The translations under genes were made by a program, and so were the position numbers. Under the pieces are notes generated by a model. That model was not told the DNA's origin and did no database searches. It worked only from the letters and a program-made list of their open reading frames with translations. From assembly GCF_023156385.1 (NCBI RefSeq), contig NZ_JAKZAK010000028.1, forward strand, positions 1 through 64,000: DNA of 64,000 bases, in the 5' to 3' direction. Of the stretch, positions 7,897-16,495 are shown piece after piece (position 1 is the first letter of the stretch; the number at the start of each line of letters is the position of its first letter). Source of the stretch: Marinobacter xestospongiae. Its GTDB lineage: Bacteria > Pseudomonadota > Gammaproteobacteria > Pseudomonadales > Oleiphilaceae.

Positions 7897-9872
7897 TGTT
7901 CGGGTTCCTTCGATGCGTGTGTGTCGTCACTGTCCGTGGGGGTGATCTCTACCAGCAGTTGCTGTCGGCGGACCTGGTCGCCCTGGCGGGTGTGGATGCC
8001 GGTCACCTGGCCGTCCCGATCGGCTTTGACCGGATGCTCCATTTTCATGGCCTCCAGGATCACCACGACATCCCCCTGGCGGACGGTTTGTCCCTCCGTT
8101 ACCGGGACGTCGACAATGGCGCCGTCCATGGTGGCCAGGATGCGTCCGGAGCCTGACAGGGCATCCACATCCGGCGGCTGATGGGTACGGTCGCGGAATC
8201 GGGCCGACTGCCCGAACGCCTGCAAATATAGGTGATCCCCCGAACGCTGATATTGGCAACGTTGACGTACCCCATTGTCGATATAGCCTAGCTCGCCGTT
8301 TGCGACGGTCAGGATGCTCAACTGGTACTGGTCGTCGCCCAGGGTGACGGTGAGCTGATCCTGCTGACGCCGGACCAGTAACTCGTAGTGGGCGTCATCG
8401 GTGGCCAGCCGCATCGGTGTTACCGTAGCCAGGGCGTTGCTCCAGCCCTGCTGGTCCGGGTTGTCGCTGAGGATGGCGGCCGCCAGTGCCAGTTGTTTCA
8501 GTGACGGCTCCGCTGTGTTCAGTGACGGATCGTCTGCGAAGTGCTGCGTCAGGAACGCGGTGGTGGCTTCGCCGGCGCCGAATACGTCGTGGTCAATCAG
8601 CCGGCTCAGGAAGTAGCGGTTGGTGGTGACGCCGAACACCCGGGTGTCTTCCAGCGCCCGAACCAGCCGGCGACGGGCCTGGTCCCGATCCTGTCCCCAG
8701 GCAATGACCTTGGCGAGCATGGGGTCATAGTGGGGGGGGACGGTATCGCCGCTGCCGATGCCGCTGTCCACCCGGATGCCTTCGCCACGGGCTGGCTCAA
8801 ACAGCGACAGGTGACCGGTCTGGGGGGTGAACTGGTTGGCCGGGTCTTCGGCGTACAGCCGCACCTCAATGGCGTGACCGTTCAGGGTGATCTGGTCCTG
8901 GCTCAGGGGCAGGGGGGCGCCTTCGGCGACCGCCAGTTGCCACGCCACCAGGTCCTGGCCGGTCACCAGTTCGGTGACCGGGTGCTCCACCTGCAGGCGG
9001 GTGTTCATCTCCAGGAAGTAGAAGTTGCGCTCCCGGTCCACCAGAAACTCCACGGTGCCGGCACCGCGATACTGACAGGCCAGGGCCGCCTGTACCGCCG
9101 CCTTCCCCATGGCCTCTCGCAGTTCCGGAGTCACGAACGGTGAGGGCGCTTCTTCCACCACTTTTTGGTGCCGGCGCTGGATGGAGCAGTCCCGCTCGCC
9201 CAGGTAGACGGCATTGCCATGGTCGTCGGCAAACACCTGGATCTCGATGTGGCGGGGTTCGATAACCGCTTTCTCCAGAATCAGCTCGTCATCACCAAAG
9301 GCCTGCTTGGCTTCTGACCGGGCGCGGGCAATGTTGTCCGCCAGCTCTGATTCCTCATGCACCAGCCGCATGCCCCGGCCACCACCACCGGCAGAGGCCT
9401 TAATCATCAGTGGGTAGCCGATGTCACGGGCGGCGGCGATCAGTTCCTCGTCGCTGGCGTTGTCGCCCTCAAAGCCGGGCACCACCGGTACACCGGCGGC
9501 CTGCATGGCGATCTTGGAGCGGCGCTTGCTGCCCATCAGTTCAATGGCGGCAGCGGGTGGGCCCACGAACACCAGGCCGGCGTCGGTGCAGGCGTTGGCA
9601 AAGTCGGCGTTCTCCGACAGGAAACCATAGCCGGGGTGAACGCAGTCCGCGCCGGTCTTGCGGGCGGCCTCCAGAATGGCATCGGCGCGGAGGTAGGAGG
9701 CGGCCACCGGGGCCGGGCCGATATGAACAGCCTCGTCAGCGGCTTTCACGTGCAGCGACTGGGCGTCGGCGTCCGAGTACACCGCCACCGTTCGGTAGCC
9801 GAGGGCACGGGCAGTGCGGATGACCCGCACCGCAATTTCGCCGCGGTTGGCGACTAGCAGTTTCTTCAGCAT
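7893..9872 (-). CDS. atuF: Geranyl-CoA carboxylase, biotin-containing alpha subunit
   Basis: A 659-residue biotin carboxylase plus biotin carrier subunit. It carboxylates its own biotin with ATP and bicarbonate and passes the carboxyl group to the AtuC subunit, which adds it to cis-geranyl-CoA. The N-terminal biotin carboxylase domain (about 1-450) contains the ATP-grasp Gly-rich loop KASAGGGGRGMR and the EMNTRLQVEHPVTE active-site block. A linker domain follows, then a C-terminal biotinyl domain with EAMKMEHP, biotinylated Lys about 610. Methylcrotonyl-CoA carboxylase (liuD) is the main alternative. The flanking genes, in the exact atuC-D-E-F-G-H order, favour geranyl-CoA carboxylase. It begins 9 bases after atuE. 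Confidence 0.92.
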   Translation of the reverse strand: MLKKLLVANRGEIAVRVIRTARALGYRTVAVYSDADAQSLHVKAADEAVHIGPAPVAASYLRADAILEAARKTGADCVHPGYGFLSENADFANACTDAGLVFVGPPAAAIELMGSKRRSKIAMQAAGVPVVPGFEGDNASDEELIAAARDIGYPLMIKASAGGGGRGMRLVHEESELADNIARARSEAKQAFGDDELILEKAVIEPRHIEIQVFADDHGNAVYLGERDCSIQRRHQKVVEEAPSPFVTPELREAMGKAAVQAALACQYRGAGTVEFLVDRERNFYFLEMNTRLQVEHPVTELVTGQDLVAWQLAVAEGAPLPLSQDQITLNGHAIEVRLYAEDPANQFTPQTGHLSLFEPARGEGIRVDSGIGSGDTVPPHYDPMLAKVIAWGQDRDQARRRLVRALEDTRVFGVTTNRYFLSRLIDHDVFGAGEATTAFLTQHFADDPSLNTAEPSLKQLALAAAILSDNPDQQGWSNALATVTPMRLATDDAHYELLVRRQQDQLTVTLGDDQYQLSILTVANGELGYIDNGVRQRCQYQRSGDHLYLQAFGQSARFRDRTHQPPDVDALSGSGRILATMDGAIVDVPVTEGQTVRQGDVVVILEAMKMEHPVKADRDGQVTGIHTRQGDQVRRQQLLVEITPTDSDDTHASKEPEQ

Positions 9873-9881
9873 GGCGAGTCC

Positions 9882-10715
9882 TCAGTGTTGGTCGTCCGGG
9901 CCGGTTTCAGCCCAGGCGGGTGGACGTTTCTGCATGAACGCCATCGTGCCTTCGGCGCCCTCGCTGCCGCGGACCGCGGCCGCAAACTGCTCGGCGGCGT
10001 CGTCCAGCAGGCTGTGCATTGGTTCCTTGCCGACCCGGTGCAGCAGTTGTTTGGTGTTGGCGGTTGCCGCCGGAGCGCAGTGGCGAACCCGGTTCAGAGC
10101 CTCGGTGATGGCGGCGTTGAGCGCTGTCTCATTGGCGCAGAGCTGATGCACCAGGCCCAGTCGTACCGCCTCTTCGCCATCAATGCGCAGCCCCAGCAGG
10201 GCCAAGCGTCGGGTCTGGGTCAGGCCGATGCGCTCCACCACAAATGGCGCAATCTGGGCCGGAATCACCCCCAGGCTGGTTTCCGGCAGCCCAAACCGGA
10301 CGCTGGGACCGGCGATGGCCACATCTGACACGCAGGCGAGACCGAAGCCTCCCCCCATCACGGCCCCTTCCAGCACGGCGATCACCACCTTGGCGGATTC
10401 GTTGACCTGCTGGATCATGTGGCCGAAGGCGCGGTTGAGGCGGTAGAACGGGTCCTGCTCGCCGTCACCGGCCGGCTGGCTGCGGGCGCCCGCCATGTCC
10501 TTGATGTCGCCACCGGCGCAAAAGTGGCCTTCGCTGCCCCGCAGCACCACCGCGCGAATTGAATCGTCAGCGTTGATCTGGGTAAACACGGTGGCCAACT
10601 CCGCCACCATCTGCAAGCTCATGGCGTTGCGGGCCTGGGGCCGGTTCAGGGTCACCAGCAGGGCATAGCCCTGGCGAGCCAGGGTCAGGGTTTCGCAATG
10701 GGGTAGGTCTGTCAT
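9882..10715 (-). CDS. atuE: Isohexenylglutaconyl-CoA hydratase
   Basis: A crotonase-fold enoyl-CoA hydratase of 277 residues, matching PA2890. In acyclic terpene degradation it hydrates isohexenylglutaconyl-CoA, the product of geranyl-CoA carboxylase, to the 3-hydroxy compound that is later cleaved. The oxyanion-hole regions are visible as FCAGGDIKDM (about 66-75) and GAVMGGGFGLACVSD (about 117-131). The gene sits between atuD and atuF with short gaps on the same strand. Methylglutaconyl-CoA hydratase is a close homologue, so context decides the substrate. Confidence 0.9.
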   Translation of the reverse strand: MTDLPHCETLTLARQGYALLVTLNRPQARNAMSLQMVAELATVFTQINADDSIRAVVLRGSEGHFCAGGDIKDMAGARSQPAGDGEQDPFYRLNRAFGHMIQQVNESAKVVIAVLEGAVMGGGFGLACVSDVAIAGPSVRFGLPETSLGVIPAQIAPFVVERIGLTQTRRLALLGLRIDGEEAVRLGLVHQLCANETALNAAITEALNRVRHCAPAATANTKQLLHRVGKEPMHSLLDDAAEQFAAAVRGSEGAEGTMAFMQKRPPAWAETGPDDQH

Positions 10716-10742
10716 GGCTGTTCTCCCGTGGCCTGGCGCCGG

Positions 10743-11900
10743 TTACTTTTTCTTGCCGGGCAGGGTGCCCATCATTTTGCAGATAATGCCGAGCATGATT
10801 TCGTCAGCACCGCCGCCGATGGACACCAGTCGAACGTCCCGGAAGGCCCGGGCCACCGGGTTGTCCCACATGTAACCCATGCCGCCCCAGTACTGCAGGC
10901 AGCTGTCAGTGACTTCGCGGCCAAGACGGCCGGCCTTGAGCTTGGCCATGGAGGCCAGGCGGGTGACGTCCTTGCCTTCAATGTGCAGCTCGCAGGCCTG
11001 GTAGGTGAGGGCGCGCAGGGCCTCGACTTCGGTTTGCAGCTCGGCCAGGCGGAAATGAATGACCTGGTTGTCGATCAGCGGCTGACCGAAGGTCTTGCGC
11101 TCGCGGCAGTACTCAATGGTTTTGTCGATGCAGCTCTCCAGCGCCTTGATCACGTTGGCCGCGCCCCACATGCGTTCCTCCTGGAACTGCAGCATCTGCA
11201 TCATGAAGCCGGTACCCTCGGCGCCAATACGGTTACGTTGGGGCACCCGGACATCGTCAAAGAATACCTGCGCGGTTTCCGACGACCGCATGCCGAGCTT
11301 GTCCAGGTGGGTGCTGAAGCTGATGCCGGGGGAGTTCATTGGCACGATGATCAGCGACTTGTTCTTGTGCACCGAATCGTCCGAGGTGTTGGCCAGCAGG
11401 CAGATGAAGTCGGACTGTGGCGAATTGGTGATCCACATCTTGGAGCCGTTGATGACGTAGTCGTCGCCGTCCTTGCGGGCTGTTGTCTTGAGGCCCGCCA
11501 CGTCGGAACCGGCGCCGACCTCGCTGACGCCGATGCAGCCGACCATGTCGCCGGCGATGGCAGGGGCCAGGTAGTCCCGCTTCAGTTCATCGGAACCAAA
11601 GCGCGCCAGGGCCGGGGTGCACATATCGGTTTGCACACCGATGGACAGCGGCACGCCACCACACAGCGCCAGGCCGAATTCTTCAGCCGCCACCAGGTTG
11701 TAGCTGTAGTCCAGCCCCATACCGCCATATTCTTCCGGCTTCTGGATGCCTAGCAGGCCCAGGTTGCCCAGCTTCTTGAACAGGTCATGGATGGGGTATT
11801 CGCCGGCTTTCTCCCACTCATCGCAGTGGGGGTTGATCTCTTTCTCGACAAAATCGCGGACGGTCTTGCGCAGGGCGTTGTGTTCGGCGGTGAATTTCAT
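10743..11900 (-). CDS. atuD: Citronellyl-CoA dehydrogenase
   Basis: FAD-dependent acyl-CoA dehydrogenase of 385 residues that should oxidise citronellyl-CoA to geranyl-CoA. The start at 11900 (MKFTAEHNALRK) follows GGAGAGAACC; the frame is open further upstream. The flavin motif VSEVGAGSD (126-133) and WITNS (156-160) are present. At the C-terminal site where many family members keep the catalytic Glu (YEGT) it reads IGGGADEI. A Glu-Glu-Arg at 241-243 matches the alternative catalytic Glu position of isovaleryl-CoA dehydrogenase. That arrangement suits branched substrates. Confidence 0.92.
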   Translation of the reverse strand: MKFTAEHNALRKTVRDFVEKEINPHCDEWEKAGEYPIHDLFKKLGNLGLLGIQKPEEYGGMGLDYSYNLVAAEEFGLALCGGVPLSIGVQTDMCTPALARFGSDELKRDYLAPAIAGDMVGCIGVSEVGAGSDVAGLKTTARKDGDDYVINGSKMWITNSPQSDFICLLANTSDDSVHKNKSLIIVPMNSPGISFSTHLDKLGMRSSETAQVFFDDVRVPQRNRIGAEGTGFMMQMLQFQEERMWGAANVIKALESCIDKTIEYCRERKTFGQPLIDNQVIHFRLAELQTEVEALRALTYQACELHIEGKDVTRLASMAKLKAGRLGREVTDSCLQYWGGMGYMWDNPVARAFRDVRLVSIGGGADEIMLGIICKMMGTLPGKKK

Positions 11901-11993
11901 GGTTCTCTCCGTGTGTTCGGTTATCAATCTTGTTGTCAATGAGATACTGGGCGCTTGCGGGCAGCTCATTGCCCGTTGCCCGGTTGGCCGATA

Positions 11994-13610
11994 TTAAAGC
12001 CGGGCGACACCAAAGCTGTTAGGGCGAAGCGGCCTGGCCTCTGCTTCTCGGCACACCGACAGCGCCAGTGCCAGCACTCGCCGGGTATCCCGGGGATCGA
12101 TCAGGCCGTCGTCCCACAGGCGGGCGGTGCCAAACAGGGCGGTGGAGCCTTCCTCCAGTTTCTTGGCGGTGGCCTGTTCGAGGAACGACAGTGTTTTTTC
12201 GTCCGGCTCAACGCCACTGCGCCGCTGTTTGTCCTCGGCGACAATCCGCATCACCTTGCCGGCCTGGGCCGGTCCCATGACCGCTGTGCGGCTGTTGGGC
12301 CAGGCGAAAATGAAGCGAGGGTCGAGGCCGCGGCCACACATGGCGTAGTTGCCGGCACCGTAAGAGCCACCCACCACCACGGCGATCTTGGGCACCCGGC
12401 AGTTGGCGACGGCCTGGATCATCTTCGAGCCGTGTTTGATGATGCCGTTCTGCTCGGCATGGGTGCCCACCATGAAGCCGGTGGTGTTGTGAAGGAACAG
12501 CAGTGGCGTACCGGCCTGGTCGCAAAGCTGGATAAACTGCGCCGCCTTGGTGGCGCCGTCCGGGGTGATCGGGCCGTTGTTGCCGATCACCCCCACCGAG
12601 TGGCCTTCAATGCGGATGGTGCCGCAGACGGTCTGGTCATCCAGGTTGTTCTTGAAGTCCATGAAGCGGGAGCCGTCGGCAATCCGGGCGATGATCTCGC
12701 GAACATCGTAGGGGCGTTTGGCGTCGGACGGTACGACGCCGATCAGCTCCTCCGGCGAAAGCTGGGGCTCCTCCCAGCTGGGCTCCTGGCGGGCGGGCAG
12801 CTGTTCGTTCCAGGGCAGGGACGCGAGGATGTTGCGGGCGTAGCGAATGCCATCGGCATCGTCCTCTGCCAGGTATTCGGCAGTGCCTGCGACCTGGGCG
12901 TGCATTTCGGCGCCACCCAGTTCTTCGTCGGTGGCGACTTCCCCGGTGGCGGCCTTCAGCAGCGGCGGCCCGGCGAGGAACATCTTGGCCTTGTTACGCA
13001 CTGCGATCACGTAATCCGACAGCCCGGGCTGGTAGGCACCGCCGGCGGTGGCGTTGCCGTGGACCACGGTTACCTGGGGAATGCCGGCGGCGGACATGCG
13101 CGCCTGGTTGGCGAAGCCGCGGGCGCCGAGCACAAAGATGTCGGTGGCGTAGTTGAGGTTGGCGCCTCCGCTCTCGGACAGTGACACCACCGGCAGTTTG
13201 TTCTCCATGGCGATCTGTTGCAGCCGCAGGGTCTTGTCCAGTCCGGCGGGGGTAATGGTGCCGCCCTTGATGGCGCTGTTACTGGCAACCACCAGGCAGC
13301 GAATGCCACTGACGCTGCCGATACCGGCAATGATGCCGCCGCCGGCCATGCTGCCATCCTTGTCATCGTGCATCTTGTAGCCGGCCAGGGAACACAGCTC
13401 CAGAAACGGGGTGCCCCGATCCAGCAGCCGGTTGATGCGGTCCCGTGGCAGCAGTTTGCCGCGTTTGGTGAATTTCTCCCGGGCTGACTCGGCCAGGTCG
13501 AGCACTTTCTGTTCCACCTCACGCCAGGTCTGGATATGGCCTTCCATGACCTCGGCGTTGTCGCGGAACTCGTCAGACTCCGGGGTGAGGGTGCTGGTCA
13601 GTACTTCCAT
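11994..13610 (-). CDS. atuC: Geranyl-CoA carboxylase, carboxyltransferase beta subunit
   Basis: A 538-residue carboxyltransferase, the same length I recall for AtuC. It moves the carboxyl group from AtuF-bound biotin to geranyl-CoA. The N- and C-terminal crotonase-like halves show GGGIIAGIGSVSG and GNATAGGAYQPGLSDY in the first, and GVIGNNGPI and GGSYGAGNYAMCGRG in the second. The start at 13610 (MEVLTSTLTPES) has a GAGGAG ribosome-binding site; the longer open frame runs into atuB in another phase. It lies 93 bases upstream of atuD and 11 bases after atuB. Methylcrotonyl-CoA carboxylase beta is the alternative family member. Confidence 0.92.
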   Translation of the reverse strand: MEVLTSTLTPESDEFRDNAEVMEGHIQTWREVEQKVLDLAESAREKFTKRGKLLPRDRINRLLDRGTPFLELCSLAGYKMHDDKDGSMAGGGIIAGIGSVSGIRCLVVASNSAIKGGTITPAGLDKTLRLQQIAMENKLPVVSLSESGGANLNYATDIFVLGARGFANQARMSAAGIPQVTVVHGNATAGGAYQPGLSDYVIAVRNKAKMFLAGPPLLKAATGEVATDEELGGAEMHAQVAGTAEYLAEDDADGIRYARNILASLPWNEQLPARQEPSWEEPQLSPEELIGVVPSDAKRPYDVREIIARIADGSRFMDFKNNLDDQTVCGTIRIEGHSVGVIGNNGPITPDGATKAAQFIQLCDQAGTPLLFLHNTTGFMVGTHAEQNGIIKHGSKMIQAVANCRVPKIAVVVGGSYGAGNYAMCGRGLDPRFIFAWPNSRTAVMGPAQAGKVMRIVAEDKQRRSGVEPDEKTLSFLEQATAKKLEEGSTALFGTARLWDDGLIDPRDTRRVLALALSVCREAEARPLRPNSFGVARL

Positions 13611-13621
13611 CGGGTTGCTCC

Positions 13622-14488
13622 TCAGTCGTCGCTGAGCACTTTTGGCGTGCTGCTGCGATGGAAACCGTTGAAAGGCTCGTTGTTGTTGGCGTCTGGCAGT
13701 GGCCAGATCGGTGAGCCCTGGGAGGCGCCGCCGTCGATGCGCAGGCAGTCGCCGTTGATGAAGGCTGCCCCCGGGCTGAGCAGGAAGCAGATGGCGGCAC
13801 TGATCTCCGCCTCGGTACCCATGCGTTTGAGCGGGACGTGAGTGGCAAGGTTGCGAATCCAGTCCCGCATTGCCGCCGGGTAATTGTCCATGCCGCTGGA
13901 GGCGATCCAGCCCGGCGCCACGGCGTTGACCCGGACTCCGGAGTGACCCCATTCATAGGCGGCGGTCTGGGTGAAGTTGACCATGCCGGCACGGGCGGCG
14001 CCGGAGTGGCCCATGCCCGGCATGCCGCCCCACATGTCGGCAACAATGTTGACGATGGCGCCGCCCGACTTCGACAGCGCCTGGGTGTAGGCCTCACGGG
14101 CCATCAGGAAGCCCCCGGTCAGATTGGTGCGGACGACGGTTTCCCAGCCTTTCTGGTTGATGCCGGTCAGCGGCGAGGGGAACTGGCCACCGGCGTTGTT
14201 GACCACTGCGTGAAGGCCGCCGTGTTCCTGGATGATGGCTTTGACCGTGGCGCTGACGGACTCTTCCTCGCGGATATCGCAGACGTGGGCGCTGGCAATA
14301 CCGCCGTCTTCTTCAATCTCCGCTTTCACGGCCTCCACCTTCTCGGCCTTGCGACCGACCAACGCCACCCGGGCGCCCAGAGAGGCGAGTTCATGGGCCG
14401 TGCAGCGACCGATGCCGGAGCCGCCCCCGGTAACAATGACGGTCTGGCCTTCGAACAGGCCGGGACGAAGTACGGATTGATAGCTCAT
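13622..14488 (-). CDS. atuB: Short-chain dehydrogenase/reductase AtuB, atypical active site
   Basis: A 288-residue SDR-fold protein matching PA2887. It has a normal cofactor motif TGGGSGIG (20-27) and NNAGG (97-101). The usual Tyr-x-x-x-Lys pair is missing: the site reads HSGAARAG (161-168), so the Lys position is Arg166 and the Tyr position is Ser162. This resembles peroxisomal trans-2-enoyl/2,4-dienoyl-CoA reductases rather than alcohol dehydrogenases. In P. aeruginosa AtuB has been assumed to oxidise citronellol or geraniol; the motif argues for an acyl-CoA reductase-like reaction instead. The start overlaps the atuA stop by one base (TGATG). Confidence 0.88.
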   Translation of the reverse strand: MSYQSVLRPGLFEGQTVIVTGGGSGIGRCTAHELASLGARVALVGRKAEKVEAVKAEIEEDGGIASAHVCDIREEESVSATVKAIIQEHGGLHAVVNNAGGQFPSPLTGINQKGWETVVRTNLTGGFLMAREAYTQALSKSGGAIVNIVADMWGGMPGMGHSGAARAGMVNFTQTAAYEWGHSGVRVNAVAPGWIASSGMDNYPAAMRDWIRNLATHVPLKRMGTEAEISAAICFLLSPGAAFINGDCLRIDGGASQGSPIWPLPDANNNEPFNGFHRSSTPKVLSDD

Positions 14489-16299
14489 CAGTGGCTTCCT
14501 TTTTTCACAACGGCGGACGCAATGGGGACCGGGATTTCAAGTAGCTGCTGGGCAAAGGCCTTGCCCTGGGGATCGATTCGCAGGCTGGCAACACCGCCGC
14601 CGCCCAGACTGTGCTCCAGCAGGAAGTTGAAGGCATTGAGGCCCGGCAGTGCCCAGCGCAGCACGCGGCCGGTGTCCGGGTTCAGGGTGTGTGCCATCCA
14701 CTCCGCGACCCGCTGTTCGGTCAGGGCTGCGGCGATGTAGGGCGCGTACTCGGCCCGGCGGGCGATCACGCCGATGTTGCTGTGGTCGCCTTTGTCGCCA
14801 CTGCGGGCCCAGGCCAGATCGATCAGGCGGACTTCGGTATCGGTGGCCGGGGCGGCGATGGCCAGATCCTCGTCCGGCAAGGTGGCGGGATCGAAGCCGC
14901 CAGCGGTATCCACAGCAATCGGGGTGATCTCACCGTTCAGGTCGACGGTGACCGTCACGGAGGTTTTGGCGACCAGGCAGGAGTACAGCCGAATCTTCGG
15001 CCAGACCGTCGGCCGACCTCCGACGATTCCGGTGAGCCCTGGCGCCATGCCGGTCGCGGCCTGGGCAATTTCGCGGGAGAACAGCACCAGGGCCTCTTTC
15101 TTGGCATGGGCAACGCTGATCTTCACCACCACCTCGCGGCATTGTCCGCCCTGACCGTGGGCGCCGTAGGTGGCCTCGGTGCCGAGCAGTTCAACGTGGG
15201 TGTCGGCGTATGGGGGCAGGTCCCGTTGCTCGAACATCCGGCCGGTCTTGGCCAGGATGGCGTTGGCGACCCGCTCGGCCTTGGCGGGGGCATCGATACC
15301 GGCCAGCAGGAAGGTGACGGTGCACTTGAAGCCGTCGGGCCAGGTACCGGACACCTTGTAGCTGTCTGTGGGTTTGCGCCCCCGGGCTCCGGTGACCCGG
15401 ACCCGGTCCGGTCCCTGCTGCTCCAGCTGGACCTGGGTGAAATCGCAGCTAACGTCGGGCAACAGGTAGGCGCGGGGATCGCCGATTTCGTAAACCAACT
15501 GCTCGGCAACGGTACCGTAGGTAACCTGGCCGCCGGTGTCGTCGGGTTTGGTGATCACCACGTTGCCGTCGGCAGACACCTCGGCAATCGGGAAGCCCAT
15601 GTCTTCATAGCCGTCGGCGACCTGTTGCCAGTCGGTAAAGTTGCCACCAGTGGCCTGGGCACCGCATTCCAGCAGGTGGCCGACCAGGCTACCCTGGGCC
15701 AGCCGATCGTAGTCGTCCCACTGCCAGCCGAATTCGTGCACCAGTGGTGCCAGCACTAGCGCGCTGTCGGCCACCCGACCGGTGATTACGATGTCCGCGC
15801 CCTGGGCCAGTGCGGCCACCAGGCCCGGTGCACCCAGGTAGGCGTTGAGACTGACCATCATCGCGGGCATCGGCGCGCCGGTAGCCAGCTCGGTGGTGCC
15901 GGCGTCGGCCAGGGCTTTCTTCTGGGGCAGCAGATCATCACCCAGGACCAGGGCAATCTTCAGCTCGATGCCGGCCTTGTCGCAAAGCGCCTGCAGGGCA
16001 TCGCGACAGGCTACCGGGTTGACCCCGCCAGCGTTGCTGAGCACGCGAATGCCTTTTGCCTTGATGTCGGCCAGCAGTGGGCCCATCACCGTCTGCACGA
16101 AATCCCGGGCATAGCCTGCGCCCGGGTCTTTCATCTTCTGACCAGCCATGATCGACATGGTGATTTCAGCCAGATAGTCGGAGACCAGGTAATCAATGTT
16201 GCCCTTGCTGACGAGCTGTCGGGCGGCGGTTTCGGTATCGCCCCAGAAGGCGGCGGAGCAGCCGATGCGAACGGTGCCGGGATTGGTTGGATCTGCCAT
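14488..16299 (-). CDS. atuA: Acyclic terpene utilization protein AtuA (DUF1446)
   Basis: First gene of the atu operon, 603 residues with start MADPTNPGTVRIG at 16299, chosen because GAAAGGAC precedes it; the open frame to 16605 runs through the promoter region. AtuA is required for growth on citronellol in P. aeruginosa but its reaction is not established. The N-terminal DUF1446 domain shows GCSAAFWGDTET (about 12-23), SNAGGVNP and ITGRVADSALVLAPLVHEF. The C-terminal part (about 500-603) reads as the AtuA-like ferredoxin-fold domain common to these proteins (LAWARSGDKGDHSNIGVIAR). The gene is cytoplasmic with no membrane segment. Confidence 0.92.
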   Translation of the reverse strand: MADPTNPGTVRIGCSAAFWGDTETAARQLVSKGNIDYLVSDYLAEITMSIMAGQKMKDPGAGYARDFVQTVMGPLLADIKAKGIRVLSNAGGVNPVACRDALQALCDKAGIELKIALVLGDDLLPQKKALADAGTTELATGAPMPAMMVSLNAYLGAPGLVAALAQGADIVITGRVADSALVLAPLVHEFGWQWDDYDRLAQGSLVGHLLECGAQATGGNFTDWQQVADGYEDMGFPIAEVSADGNVVITKPDDTGGQVTYGTVAEQLVYEIGDPRAYLLPDVSCDFTQVQLEQQGPDRVRVTGARGRKPTDSYKVSGTWPDGFKCTVTFLLAGIDAPAKAERVANAILAKTGRMFEQRDLPPYADTHVELLGTEATYGAHGQGGQCREVVVKISVAHAKKEALVLFSREIAQAATGMAPGLTGIVGGRPTVWPKIRLYSCLVAKTSVTVTVDLNGEITPIAVDTAGGFDPATLPDEDLAIAAPATDTEVRLIDLAWARSGDKGDHSNIGVIARRAEYAPYIAAALTEQRVAEWMAHTLNPDTGRVLRWALPGLNAFNFLLEHSLGGGGVASLRIDPQGKAFAQQLLEIPVPIASAVVKKGSH

Positions 16300-16411
16300 G
16301 GCTTGTTGTCCTTTCCTGACAGTGGAGTGACGAGGTGCCGAACGTCCCGACGCTCTGGTTTGTAGCGGCCAGGGGTGGCGTGAAGGCAGCCTTGTCGATT
16401 GTTGTGCTGGC

Positions 16412-16441
16412 AAGATACCAAGCAAGCGCTTGGTTTGTAAA
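16412..16441 (-). promoter_or_regulatory. Predicted atuA promoter containing the AtuR operator
   Basis: On the minus strand a -35 TTTACA (16441-16436) and a -10 TATCTT (16417-16412) are separated by 18 bases. ACCAAGC-N4-GCTTGGT, a perfect 7+4+7 inverted repeat, occupies 16417-16434, almost exactly the spacer. TetR-type acyl-CoA-responsive repressors bind CAAGCGCTTG-like palindromes. Binding here would block the polymerase at the atuA promoter and also cover the start of the divergent atuR promoter. Confidence 0.7.
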
Positions 16442-16462
16442 CAGGCCGAATCCGGGTAAACT
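16434..16462 (+). promoter_or_regulatory. Predicted atuR promoter
   Basis: TTTGTA (16434-16439) and TAAACT (16457-16462) are spaced by 17 bases and lie 34 bases upstream of the atuR start. The -35 element touches the inverted repeat at 16417-16434, so AtuR could also control its own gene. Confidence 0.45.
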
Positions 16463-16495
16463 AGGGGATCTGCCCCGAATCGACCGGAATTGCCT

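Noticed and set aside
5843..8181. Long plus-strand frames of 426 and 398 codons
   Set aside because: They are antisense to atuH, atuG and atuF, which have clear catalytic motifs; Gly/His/Val-rich shadow composition.
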